DNA of 64,000 nucleotides from Pictodentalium vernedei. Lineage: Eukaryota; Mollusca; Scaphopoda; Dentaliida; Dentaliidae. Location of the stretch: contig CM062294.1 in NCBI GenBank assembly GCA_031216915.1, forward strand, positions 393,195,217 through 393,259,216, given 5' to 3'. The notes beneath the pieces were generated by a model. That model saw only the letters and a list, made by a program, of their open reading frames with translations. It was not told the DNA's origin and ran no database searches. A program made the translations under genes and the position numbers. Below, piece after piece: positions 53,110 through 64,000 of the stretch; positions within the stretch are counted from its first letter, which is position 1; each line of letters begins with the position of its first letter.

Positions 53110-53412
53110 GGGGATGGCCCTCCCAGGAGTTGGGAACTCTTGCCTCCCCGCTGAGTACATAGCGCTGACCAGGCACTGCCAGTAAGAATGATAATTGGCG
53201 CCAATTTCGGGACGTCCTTGACACTGCACATGCGCAGTAGGGGCGAAGTATGGAGGTCCTATAGGACATGATTTCTTTTGGTTTTGGATGCAAATTTTGG
53301 GGATTGGGGGGCAAAATTTGTGTTTGGCCCTGGTTTTGTTAGAGTTAGCACCAGCTAAGTCTGGGTCATTGGTAAGTATAAAAAATATATAAATTACTAT
53401 AAATTTTTTAAC
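53110..53412 (+). repeat. Right ITR of DIRS copy D
   Basis: Variants TCCTATAGGAC and GTCCTTGACACTG pair it with the left ITR at 28764-28965. Ends TTTTTTAAC at 53412. Confidence 0.9.
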
Positions 53413-54246
53413 TTTCATTATTTTTTTTATTTTTTGTCTCAAAAACATAGGTTATGACCCCTCGTTGGAACGAGCTCATTCCGACAAGGGGTCATAACCT
53501 GTTTTTGAGACAAAAAATGAAAAAAAAAGTGTCGTCATTTTTCAGGTTTGGTAAAGGGTTAACTCCTCCACACATATATATATACACATATTTATTACAT
53601 ATCACCTATATCAAGCAGGAATTCCACCAGGCATCTTCCTAGCCCCACGTCACTGGATTGAAAACTGCAAAGTTTTTTGGAAGGTGTACTCGACGGGAGA
53701 CAATCCCGGGTGTACGACACCCAATCGCTTGGCCATAAATGTTCTGCCACCATACCAGTTGAGCCAACAAAAAAGGTTGCAATTGACTCAGCCTACTGTT
53801 ACTTCACATTTACAACTCGCCCCGAGACCGATATTCGAGAATGAAAATTACCGAATTGTTGGAATTGTTTTCTATGTTGATTCGTAATTGTCTACAAGTA
53901 GCCTGTATTTTATTGAGATTTACCCGTGGATCGTTTGCCTTGCATCCAATGCAACTGGAGCATGTTACTGTTATAATGGTCTATGGTCCCAGCTTTTAAA
54001 CACAGGAATCTCAATTAATGGAAGATCTGTGAATATGCAACTGCTTTAAATTAATTTATATTACCTACATCAAGCAGAAATTCCACCAGGCATTTATTAC
54101 ATATATATACACATATTCATATCCCTGCTCTCCTTGTAGTGGCATAGCCATTGGGAGGGGGTGGGGGTGATATGGCCTAATTATTGATGCCTTTCACAAC
54201 TTATAACTTACGGACACCAACAGACTCAGAGTCAAGGAAATAGCAT
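53413..54246. other. Genomic spacer between DIRS copies D and E
   Basis: It starts with the foldback at 53421-53528. Further on, two ~45-bp direct repeats (TCAAGCAG.AATTCCACCAGGCAT at about 53612 and 54069) occur with TA/CA-rich sequence. No gene. Confidence 0.55.
53421..53528. repeat. Foldback palindrome, ~49-bp arms
   Basis: The left arm (TTTTTTGTCTCAAAAACATA, GGTTATGACCCCTCG) and the right arm (GGGGTCATAACC, TGTTTTTGAGACAAAAAA) are nearly perfect inverted repeats around GGAACGAGCTCATTCC. With the flank at 28695-28763 it may be one foldback MITE split by DIRS copy D. Confidence 0.88.
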
Positions 54247-54448
54247 ATTTTTATACTGTACCAATGACCCAGACTTAGCTGGTGCTAACTCTAAAAAATC
54301 CAGGGCCAAACACAAATTTTGCCCCCCAATCCCCAAAATTTGCATCCAAAACCAAAAGAAATCATGTCCTATAGGACCTCCATACTTCGCCCCTACTGCG
54401 CATGCGCAGTGTCAAGGACGTTCCGAAATTGGCGCCAATTATCATTCT
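54247..54448 (+). repeat. Left ITR of DIRS copy E
   Basis: It has TCCTATAGGAC and CTTCGCCCCTACTG variants (D type) with TCTAAAAAATCCAGGGCC as a private change. The outer end matches ICR first halves. Confidence 0.88.
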
Positions 54449-55329
54449 CTGTTTGGCCCTTCATCAGTCAACATCTCACTGATCTTTGTGCTTGTAAATC
54501 TCAGTTTAAAGGATGCCAGACACGTAATAATTGGAGAAATGGTGATTCTATGGAGGATATAGAAGGAGGAGAGGAAAAAGGAGTGACAAAAAATAATCAG
54601 GGCTGTACTTAAAATTTTTTATGAAATTATGTTAAGTTGCCTATTTTCGAGGCATGGGCCTCTTGTTGTCATTCTTGCTAAAAAGTTGCACTGCTTATTC
54701 AGTGTTTCCTCTCCCCTGGTCTTCTAAGTCCCCCCTTGCAATTCTCCCATGCTTTTGGCATATTTTTGAGAAATATCATTTCTAAATTCTCTTGGGAGAG
54801 TTGCTTGGGTACAGAATGTTTTCTGTTATTTTCCCCATAGTTACGTTTTCACCCATGGGTGTATAAACGTTGTGTTCTGCATCTTCCATCTGATGTTCTG
54901 CAGATTCTCCCCTGGGAGTCTCTGTCTTGCATCAGATAGAGTGTAATTTTGATGACTGATTTCGGGCCAGTTTTGTCAGTGCCTGGAGTCATGTTTTCTG
55001 GTGTTTTACACTGTTTGTTTACATTGGCAAGTCTCTTTTGAGGGGGGCTGTTTGCCTTTGGTGTAGTTTATCTCACTATAAGATACATTTTTATTATCCG
55101 TAAGTGTTGCATTAATTATTTAATATAAATTTAAAATTTTTGACCACACTTAGCCATCGGATCCATCGGGGCTCAACGTTACTTTTCAGAAACTTGGGCT
55201 TCGCTGAAAAAATATTTTTCAAAAATTATTTTGATTTGCAATTGTTTTTTCATTATTAATGGATCATGTTATTATGTATCTTTGTGTCAGGGGTTTGTGC
55301 GAGTAACTAGGACTTGTTGACTTTTCACA
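54449..55329 (+). other. 5' leader of DIRS copy E
   Basis: Uninterrupted leader; it serves as the reference for the sites in which B and C inserted (AAAATTTTTTATG, CCTATTTTCGAGG, CTGTTATTTTCCCC). No ORF. Confidence 0.75.
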
Positions 55330-57425
55330 ATGAAAGGATATTGTTCAAATTGTAATAGGAAGAAATCTTCCTCTGACTTTCATGATCATTGCATTAATTG
55401 TAGTCCGTGTTCTCGCACTAATCCCTGTTCTATATGTCAATATTGGGATGACAAACATTGGAAACGTGTGTCACGATATGTTGTTACTGGAGAAAGGGCT
55501 ATGCCGGCTCTTTCTCCGCAAGGTCACTCTACTCTCTCAGTTTCTATTTCAGAGGAACAAGAACAGGGTGATGTTTCCATGTTATCTTCCGCAAGTGCGC
55601 TTCTGTCGTCACAAATGAATTCAGAGCTAGCGGCAAAAGTGCTCATGGAGATTAAACAAATGTCGTCCGCTAGCTCGCCCGGTGTAGAGTCCATTCACCA
55701 AATGGTTCGGCAGCCGGGTTCGTCCGATGCGGTCCAGGAGGAAATGTTGGGTGATGCGAGCACTATAAACATTCAACGTGCACACACAGTGACGGCGGAT
55801 AGTAGGCGAGATCGGAGGAAGCCTTTGAGTCCGGTTCCTAGCTGGTCCAGGTCCAGCCGGGCCGCGAGCGAGAGAGAGAGGCCCCTCTCTCGTACAACAA
55901 CATCTGGGACCAGATGTTGTAGTACAAAATGTGTCGCAAGCGGAGCATACGTCCGTCGCTCGAGACGCTCCGTTGTATAGGCAGTCCGCGGAGACTGCTC
56001 AGGCTTCTTCCTCTCGTCAGCGCACACGACTGCACCTTGGCTACGTGACCGCCGATATTTTACCAGCTTCGCCAATCAGGGATTCTTTGGCGACCAGGTC
56101 ACACCATCCGGTAGCCAGGGACACGAGGCCGATGGACTCCGGACTTTTGCATAGGAAAAGTATGCGGGAGTCATCAGATGCGGAGCTGCCCTCAGCGAAG
56201 CAGCGAAAGACTGCGCCTCCGCAGGCTTCGGTGTTGGACGTACTTGTGCAGATAGCACAACTTATCGCAGCAGCCGACAGAAACGGTGTCGGATCGGGAA
56301 TTATCCGACGGCGCTGGGTCGGTACGCTCCGCCGAAGCATTGGGGGCGGACGACCGGGAGCATCATGAGGTCCGACCGGATGGTGAAGGGGATACGGATG
56401 ACTTGGAGCTATCCCTTTCGGAACAACATAAAGCTGCCGTGGACTTCATCCGGCACTTTCTCCCTCAAGTTGTTCCGTCGGGCCAGACTGCTGCGGTTCC
56501 GGACAAGAGAATTATAGCGTCATTGGACTCTGATTTCTTTGAGCGGTTCAGGGACATCGCTCCCGAGTTTCCGTCTCAGTCCAATAATGTTGCAAAAACA
56601 TTTGAATTATTGAATGACGCTATATTCAAACTTGCTTCCAAAACGGGGAAAGCAGGTTTCTTGTCCGCCAATACTCTCAACCTGCCTTTCATTAATGCAA
56701 GGAGTAAATTCGACACGGCAGGACAGGGTATCCCGAGAGTTCCTCTGCGTATGGACGACGAGGCGGAAGACTTAGAGCTATCATTACCGTCGTCGGCGTC
56801 TATTCCAACCGCGGTGTTGGAAACAACTATTTCGTCTAACAGAGCCAGTTTAGATGCCTTATCTTACGCAGATCACCTTACTAAGGCGTTATCACTGCAC
56901 CTTCAAGGGAAAGAATTTCAGGATATACAATCCTCTTTAAGACTTCTTTCAAGGGCAGTAGCTTATTCCACGTGTAACTCCGCCCTTTCAGTGACAAACC
57001 TGGAGTTGGTTAGACGTGACGCAGCCCTAGCTACATCCACACTCGTGGATACTAAGGTGAAGAAGTCTCTCAGAGTCGCTTCGGTCTCCGGAGAACTCCT
57101 CTTTGACGGCAAGCTTTCTGCAATTTACGATAAAATTACAAAGAAAGCTTCGGATTCTCTGCTGTTCAAATCTGCTTCTAAGAAGTCGGACACGGCAGAT
57201 AGTAAGACAGGCACTTCTGGGTCTAATGCGCCCAAGAGAGGTTCCTATAGAGGTTCCGGTGCATCCTCTTGGTCTTATTCAAGAGACCGTCAAGGTAGCG
57301 ACACACGTTCGGGACGTCCTTCGGGCTGGGACAACCGGTCGGACGCCCCGAGGTCGACGGGACGAGGTGCGGGTCGTGGAGGACGTGGTTTCTCCTACCG
57401 CAGGCCTCGCAGGTCCAGGAGGTGA
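55330..57425 (+). pseudogene. DIRS ORF1 copy E, two frameshifts
   Basis: It opens with MKGYCSNCNRKK and the cysteine cluster, and breaks near 55870 where extra AGAG bases lengthen GAGCGAGAGAG. An 8-base loss near 56270 (GCAGCATCCCAGCAGCC reduced to GCAGCAGCC) changes the frame again. From 56286 a 379-codon stretch reads through the conserved helical part to the RG tail (RRPRRSRR) and the normal TGA. Confidence 0.88.
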
Positions 57426-59415
57426 TGGCTTAAACCTCTATCGCGTACCGGTTGGCGGAAGGTTGTCAAGTTTTTCACAAGAGTGGGCGTCGATTACGGA
57501 CGACCCTTGGGTGAGAGGGGTGACTTCGGAAGGTCTAAAGATATCCTTCAAACGAAAGCCTCCATTAACTCGAAGTCCAAAATGGACTCAACTTCCGTCA
57601 AATCCGCAGAAAAGAGACGCTCTACTATCAGAGGTGCAGACTCTTTTAATGAAGAACGCGGTAGAGGTGGTAGAAAACCAGGAGACTCGGGGATTCTACA
57701 GCCATCTGTTTCTGGTTTCGAAACCAGACGGCTCGTTCCGTCCAGTCATAGATTTGAGCTGGATAAACAAGCTGATCGTCGCTCCGAAGTTTTATATGGA
57801 GATGATTCGGTCGGTCAGAGCGAGTATTCGGGTGAACGATTATGCAACGAGCATAGATCTCAAAGATGCGTACTTTCACGTCATGGTACATCCGACATTC
57901 AGAAAGTATCTACGCTTCGCAGTCCTAGGAGTGGTGTATCAATTCCGGGCGATGTGCTTCGGATTGAATCTAGCACCCTGGGCTTTCACTCGGGTAATGA
58001 ACTCGGTAATGATCTATTTCCGAGCTCATTCGTCTGCGGTAACGTCGGCCTACCTGGACGACATTCTTCAGAGGTACGGCAATGAGTTAACGCTTCAGAA
58101 CGATGTTCAGAATCTACTTCTATTGCTCCGACGTCTCGGTTTTATAGTAAACGAGGAGAAGTCGGATCTGGTGCCGTCCAAGTCATTCACACATCTGGGA
58201 ATGAGCTTCGAGACGCACAACAATCTCGTTCGTATGCCGTTAACCAGAGCGAAATTAGTCAGTTGTTACGCTCGCTAATGTCTGCACGCAGACAAAGTCA
58301 CGGCGAGAGAATTTATGAGACTGATACGTCTGTGCGGAGCCGCTGCGGATCTCATTCCGATGGGGCGGTTACGCACGCGTCCTCTCCAAATTTTCTTGAC
58401 TCAGAATTGGAGTGTGAAAATTCATTCGCTCGACATAGACGTTCTCTTGTCAGATCAAGTGAAACGAGAGATTCAGACTTGGGCAAACATTCAGTGGTTA
58501 ACTTAGGGAGTTCCGCTGCAGTTGCCGGATCCGAGTTTTACCATTATGACGGATGCCAGTCAAACAGGTTGGGGTGCTTCATTGATCCCAACGGATTCGA
58601 GATGCCAGGGTCTTTGGTATCCGCAATTCCTGGGCAAGCACATAAACATCAAGGAAATGATGTCAATTTGGCTTGCGTTACGTCATTGGATGGACATTAT
58701 TCACAATGCTCATGTCCAAATCCTATCCGACAATACGACAGTAGTGGCGTATATACGGAATCAGGGAGGCACTCATTCAGTTCCGTTGTTCAATCTAACG
58801 GAAAGAATCCTTCTGTTTGCGCTAGAACATCAGGTTCTTCTTTCGGCCCGTCACATACCGGGTCGTCTGAATGTACTAGCAGACTCCCTTTCACGAAAGG
58901 GTACCTTGTTGCCGTCGGAGTGGACTCTCAACAAACAAGTATTCAATCAGATTTGCTACCAATGGGAACAGACAATGATAGACTTATTTGCGACACATCT
59001 CAACAATCAGTTGCAGACGTATGTGTCTCCGTGTCCGGATCCAAGAGCATTTGCAGTAGACGCTCTGTCGATTCCTTGGGACGGAATGATAGGATATGCG
59101 TATCCTCCAGCGCCGTTAATTCAGCAAATATTGCTAAAGATAAAACAATCTCAATGCAAGATTCTGTTGGTAGCATCTCTGTCTCCACAGAGACCGTGGA
59201 TAAATCTACTCAGGTGTCTGTTGTGGGACCTACCGCGAAAGCTTCCTCCACGGGAGGATCTTCTTTCGCAGGGGAAATCGCGTCAACTCCATCACAACCC
59301 GCAAGGTCTCAATCTTCACGTTTTTCCGTTGTGCGGTCCTTCTTGCATGGCAAGCACTTTACAGGACGAGCAGTGGACGCGATTTCTAACTGTAGGAGGA
59401 CCTCCTCTTCGCTAA
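57426..59415 (+). pseudogene. DIRS ORF2 copy E: RT/RNase H with two stops
   Basis: RT motifs FRPVIDLSWIN and YLDDI are intact. TAT is TAA at 58276-58278 and a glutamine codon is TAG at 58504-58506. RNase H resumes from 58522 (MTDASQTGWG, KEMM, LSDN) and runs through the methylase-like domain to 59415. The two stops separate RT from RNase H. Confidence 0.9.
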
Positions 59416-60367
59416 ACTATGCGGCTAAGTGGAAGGTTTTTCGTCGTTGGTGTAGGGATCATTCTGTGGATATTTTTGATCCCTCTATACCAGACATTGC
59501 AAACTTTCTAGTATACTTGTTTGACGAAATCAAACTGCAGCCTGTTACTATTAAGGGTTATAGGTCTATGTTATCTGATACCTATGCACATCATGATAGT
59601 TTACAAATTGGATCTAATGTCTCTTTATCTAAGTTGGTTAGAAACTTTTCGATAAATAGACCCAGAACTCTTAGGTTAATTCCTAAATGGAGTTTAGCTT
59701 GGGTTCTTCTTAAACTGAAGGAAAAGCCATTTGAACCTCTTGGGACAGTAGATTTCAAATTCTTATCTTATAAGACAGCTTTTCTCTTAGCTTTCTCTTC
59801 TGCTAGAAGAGTCAGTGAGCTTCATGCACTGTCAGTGGATGATTCTCACTATCGTAGTGTCGGGAACACTATCACCTTCTCTACTAATGTGGGTTTTTTA
59901 GCTAAGAATCAGGCTCCTAATAAATATCCGGAACCTATTGTTATTAAGGCTCTTCCGTCTTCAGACGGGCGTAGGCCTTTACTCTGTCCTGTTAGAGCAT
60001 TACGTATCTATAAACAGAGATCTCAGTTTATCAGAAAGGGACGAAAACGTTTCTGTCTCTGATGCCTAATAGAAAGGACATTTCGGTCCATTCTATTGCT
60101 AGATGGATTCAATTAACTATCCGTACTGCTTATGAGAGTTTATCTTCTTCTCAGCAGTCTGTGCTTAAGATTTTGGCTCATGAAGTAAGAGCTCTTGCTA
60201 CTTCTTGGGCTTACGCTAATAGTATTGCTGTTACAGATTTAATGAAGGCTGCTTATTGGTCTCAGCCATCCACATTCACGAATTTTTATCTCAGAAATAT
60301 TGAGTCCATTTCTGGAGACCTGCATTGTTTAGGTCCGTTATCTGTTGCTCAGAATGTCGTCCACTAA
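58263..60367 (+). pseudogene. DIRS ORF3 copy E: tyrosine recombinase, late frameshift
   Basis: The frame is open from 58263 to 60062 with the arginine of SARRVSELHAL. About four bases are lost near 60050 (CGTTTCTGTCTC versus CGTTTCTTTCTGTCTT), giving a premature TGA. The rest (60062-60367) still reads HEVRALATSWAY and FTNFYLRNI in another frame. Upstream of 58263 the ORF3 frame is closed by a CGA-to-TGA change near 58083. Confidence 0.88.
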
Positions 60368-60538
60368 ACAGTTGCAACTATAGTTATGCAGGCTTTCTGT
60401 TCCGGCAGTGACTCCGTTGCCCTCTTCGCTCTGGGCTATTTGACCCAGGGCAAGGGGAAGGGGGGGGGGGGAGAGTGTTCCCTTAGATCACTTGCTTTAT
60501 AGTGAAAAGCAAGGGAATGCCTCCTCCGAAGTCAGTAT
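60368..60538 (+). other. 3' noncoding region of copy E, up to copy F
   Basis: It includes the G-tract near 60461-60471 and stops at the F insertion point (GTCAGTAT). Confidence 0.75.
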
Positions 60539-60739
60539 ATTTTTATACTGTACCAATGACCCAGACATAGCTGGTGCTAACTCTTAAAATATAGGGCCAA
60601 ACACAAATTTTGCCCCCCAACCCCCAAAATTTGCATCTGAAACTAAAGAAAACATGTCCTGAAAGGCCCTCCACACTTCGCCCCTACTGCGCATGCGCAG
60701 TGTCAAGGACGTTCCGAAATTGGCGCCATTTATCATTCT
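60539..60739 (+). repeat. Left ITR of DIRS copy F
   Basis: B-type ITR: GACATAGCTGG, TTAAAATATAGGGCC, CTGAAAGGCCCTCCACAC. Confidence 0.88.
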
Positions 60740-61621
60740 AAGTTTGGCCCTTCATCAGTTAACATCTGACTGATCTTTGTGCTTTTAAATCTCAGTTTAA
60801 ATGATGCCAGACACATAAATATTAGTGAAATGGTGATTCTAAGGAGGATAGAGAAGGAGGAGAGGAAAAGAATGTGTGACAGAATATTATCAGGGCTGTA
60901 ACTTAAAATTTTTTAATGAAATTATGTTAAGTTACCTATTTTCAAGGCAGCAGCCATTTTGTTGTCATTCTGATTATTTAGTTACACTGTTTTTTCAAGT
61001 GTTTTCCTCTCTCCCTGTCCTTTAAGTTCCCCCTTGCTATTCTCCCATGCTTTTGGCATAGTTTCTGTAATTATTATTACTAAAATTTCTTGGGAGTTTT
61101 AGCTGAATAACAGAATGAATTCTGTTCTTTCCCCATGTTTACGTCTTCACCTACGGGTGGTTAGGCGTTGTGTTCTGCATCTACCATCTGATGTTCTGCA
61201 GTTTCTTCCCTGGAAGTCTCTGTTTTGCATCAGATAGTGTATTTTTGGTAACTGATTTCGGGCCTGGGTGCCTGGAGTCTTATGTTAGTGTTTTTACACT
61301 CATTGTTTACATTTACAACAGCCCTCTGTGTGAGGGGGGGATTTCTAAAAAATAATATCTTTATGTTATTTTAATCATAACTAGATACATTATTATTGTT
61401 CGTAAGTGTTGAATAAATTGTTTAAAATATTTGTCCACACTTAGGCTTGGGATCCATTGGGGCTCAACGTTACTTTTCAGAAACTTGGGCTGTTCTGAAA
61501 AAATATTTTTTCAAAATATTTTGATTTCAATTATTTTTTCTATATTGATGGATCATATTATTATTATGTATTTTGATTGCCAGGGGTTAGTGCGAGTACC
61601 AGGACTTGTTTTCTTTTCACA

Positions 61622-64000
61622 TTGAAAGGATATTGATCAATTGTTTTAAGAGGAAGTCTTCCTCTGACTTTATTATCATTCTATATGTGGTCAGTGTACT
61701 CGCATTAACTCCTGTTCTGTATCGTATGATTTCGATGACAATATGGGAAGCGTATGTCACGGTATGTTGTTGGGGATTTGGACACTCCGGTCCTTTCCCC
61801 GCACGGTCACTCTACTTTATCAATTTCTATTTCAGACGATCAAGATTAGGGTGATGTATCTGTGATGTCTTCCAACAGTGTGCCTCCGTCGTCACAATTA
61901 ATGAAGGGCTAGCGGAAAAGTGCTCATGTAATACGCCAACTGCCTAAGAGGACCCTAGTAGGTTCGACGGCCTTTGACGTCCGCTAGCTCGCCCGGTGTA
62001 GCGTCCATTCACCGAATGGTTCGGCAGCCGGGTTCGTCCGTTGCGGTCTAGAAGGAATTTTGGGGTGATGCGAGCACTATAAAATTAACTTAATGCACAC
62101 CCAGTGACGGCGGATCGGAGGGAGAACGGAGGAAGCCTTTTAGTCCGGTTCATAGCTCGTTCCGATCCATCCGGACGGCAAGCGAGAGAGGCCCCTCTCT
62201 CGTTCAACAACATCTGGCCCCAGATGTTGTGGTACAAAATGTGTCGCTAGCGGAGCATACGTCCGTCGCTCGGGACGCTCCGTTGTATAGGCAGTCCGCT
62301 GAGACTGCTAAGGCTTCCTCTTCTCGTCAGCGCACACGACCGCACCTTGGCTGCGTGACCGCCGATATATTACCAGCTTCGCCGATCAAGGATTCTTCGG
62401 CGACCAGGTCACACCATCCGGCAGCCAGGGATTCGAGACCGATGGACTCCGGACGTTCGCATAGGAAAAGTATGCGGGAGCCATCTGATGCGGAGCTGCC
62501 CTCGCCGAAGCAGCGATAGACTGCGCCTCCGCAGGTCTCGACGCCGGACATTCTTGTGCACATAGCACAGCTTATCGCAGCATCCCAGCAGCCGACAGAA
62601 ACGGTGTCGGATCGAGAATTATCCGACAGCGCTGGGTCGGTAGCCGGGGACTCGAGGCCTGCAGACTCCGGACGTTCGCATAGGAAGTGTGCGGGAGTCA
62701 ACGTACACGGAGCTTCCGGCGGCAATGCATCGTAAGTCCGCTACTGCACAGGCCTCGGGAACGGACGTGCTTTCCTTAATAGCACAGTTTATCGCAGCAT
62801 CCCAGCATCAACTGAATCTGTCGCATATATTTTATCCGACGATGCTGGGTCGGGACGCTCCGCGGAAGCGGGTACGGACGTCCGAAAATTTCATCCGGTC
62901 CGACGGGATACCGAAAGGGATTCGGAGGATTTCAAGCTTTCCCTTTCGGAACAACATATGCTGCGATGCCGGATAAGAAACTGATAGCGTCGGTGGACTT
63001 AGAAATTTTTGGTTCGGTTCAGGGACATCGTCCCTCAGTTCCGACATAGTCCAATAATGTCACACAAACTTTTGAATTATTGAACGACGCTATATATATT
63101 ATTATTTTATGCTTGCTATCCAAGCATTTCTAGTTTCTTGTTCGAAGAGTTATGGAGATGTCTTTCAAAAGTGTGCCTCTGTCGTCATAGTTAATGAAGA
63201 GTTAGCGGCAATAAGTGCTCATGGAATATGTCTATCGCTTATGGAGTGACATTCGCTAGCTCACCCGGTGTAGCGTACATTCATCGAATGGTTCGGCTGC
63301 CGGGTTCGTCCGTTGCGGTCTAGGAAGGAGATTTGGGTGATGCGAGCACTTTAATTACTTTAGTACTCACCCAGTGACGGCAGATTGAGGACAGATCGGA
63401 GGAAGCCTGTTAGTCCGGTTCCTGGCTTGTCCAGGTCCGTCCGGGCTGTGAGCGAGAGAGGTTCCTCTCTCGCCCAACAACATAGGGGACCGCATGTTGT
63501 GGTTCAGATATTTTACATTCGGAGCATATGTCCGTTGCTCGGGACGCTCCGTTATATTGACAGTCCGAGAGACTGTCTTTAATGCTTCCTCATCCTCACA
63601 GCAGGGCACACGACCGCACATTGGCTACGTGACCTCGAGTATCCGATCAGTTTCGGCATTCAGTGATTCCACGGCGAATAGGTCGCGCCATCCGGTAGCC
63701 AAGGGACACTAGGCCTATACACTCCGTTCGCTCGCATATTGGAAGTATGCACGGGGTAACGATCACGGAGCTTCCAGCGGCAATGCATCGTAAGACCGCT
63801 TCTCCTCAGGCCTCAGTGACGGACGTGCTATCCGAGTTAGCACAGTTGTTTCGCAGCATCCCAGCAATTGACAGTTTCTCGGTCGAATCAGGAATTAGCC
63901 GACGGCGCTGGGTCGGTGCGGTCCGCGGTTGCATCAGCTACGGACGACCGAACGCTTTATAGGGTCAGACAGGATGGCGAAAGGGATTCGAAAGATTTCG
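61622..64000 (+). pseudogene. ORF1 of DIRS copy F: start lost, rearranged, partial
   Basis: TTG at 61622-61624 replaces the start ATG. The order of repeated central blocks is the same as in copy B (33941-36310). Small differences from B occur, for example 62220-62240 keeps GTTGTGGTACAAAATGTG where B is damaged. No open frame longer than about 96 codons. Confidence 0.85.

Larger units (their letters stand above)
46681..53412 (+). mobile_element. DIRS family 1 copy D, part 2
   Basis: The leader resumes at TTTCGAGGCATGGGCC, repeating about 180 bp already present at the end of D part 1 (29169-29347). Then come ORF1 (broken), ORF2 (broken), ORF3 (recombinase intact), the 3' region, ICR and right ITR to 53412. 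Confidence 0.9.
54247..60538 (+). mobile_element. DIRS family 1 copy E (3' end interrupted by copy F)
   Basis: Left ITR from 54247 (ATTTTTATACTG), leader, ORF1, ORF2, ORF3 and the start of the 3' region up to GAAGTCAGTAT at 60538, where copy F begins. In copies C and D the same sequence continues as CAGTATTTCTGAG, so the rest of E should lie after F, beyond the window. All three ORFs are broken. Confidence 0.92.
60539..64000 (+). mobile_element. DIRS family 1 copy F, B-type defective derivative (right part outside window)
   Basis: Left ITR, leader and rearranged ORF1 are almost identical to copy B, including the lost start codon and repeated ORF1 blocks. F lacks the 3.1-kb TIR element and so shows its empty site at 61124-61126. 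The sequence left of F is copy E 3' DNA, unlike the left flank of B, and the shared sequence starts exactly at the left ITR. Confidence 0.92.

Noticed and set aside
39920-53412. Head-to-tail tandem array of DIRS elements lacking left ITRs
   Set aside because: Variant pairing of ITRs and exact rejoining of C's leader show nested insertion instead.
53690-53775. tRNA-like or SINE head on the minus strand (TGGCTCAACTGGTATGG)
   Set aside because: No matching B box and no SINE body next to it; too weak to call.

Overview
The window looks like nuclear DNA of a marine invertebrate animal, and a bivalve-like mollusc is my best guess. There are no bacterial operons. Two short exons with proper AG/GT splice sites encode part of an RWD-domain protein resembling RWDD4. 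Almost everything else is transposable elements. The guess at the animal rests on five tandem-repeat-cored, hairpin-ended elements of the kind called pearl/Helentron-like in bivalves; it is inference, not proof.

Layout. 1-4357: the 3' part of a DIRS-type tyrosine-recombinase retrotransposon (family 1, copy A), sitting in a pearl-like element (4358-5517). 5706-6290: a dead Tc1/mariner transposase. 6560-7440: the 3' end of a second DIRS family. 8066-8175 and 17179-17224: the two host exons, whose 9-kb intron holds four pearl/Helentron-like elements and three tRNA-derived SINEs. 20178-28229: a decayed family-2 DIRS element split by a 2.2-kb hAT-like insertion with a perfect 8-bp target duplication. 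28764-53412: a nested stack of three family-1 DIRS copies (B inside C inside D); B itself is split by a 3.1-kb element with perfect 25-bp terminal inverted repeats. 54247-64000: another family-1 copy (E) into which a defective B-type copy (F) has inserted; F runs off the window.

How the DIRS parts work together. Each full element has a left inverted terminal repeat (ITR), ORF1 (zinc-knuckle Gag-like protein with an RG-rich tail), ORF2 (reverse transcriptase, RNase H and a Dam-methylase-like domain), ORF3 (tyrosine recombinase, overlapping ORF2 in another frame), an internal complementary region (ICR) and a right ITR. The ICR is the reverse complement of the two outer ends placed head to tail, as expected for circular DNA made by templating across joined ends. 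Matching sequence variants between left ITR, ICR and right ITR show which ends belong to which copy, and this is how the nesting was solved. Copy C keeps all three ORFs open and both ends, although its leader is split by B. Copy D keeps an intact recombinase only. B and F share the same rearranged, RT-deleted body but have different left flanks, so a defective derivative appears to have moved in trans.

Where ORFs are called, only those with family support are listed; antisense and shadow frames were left out.
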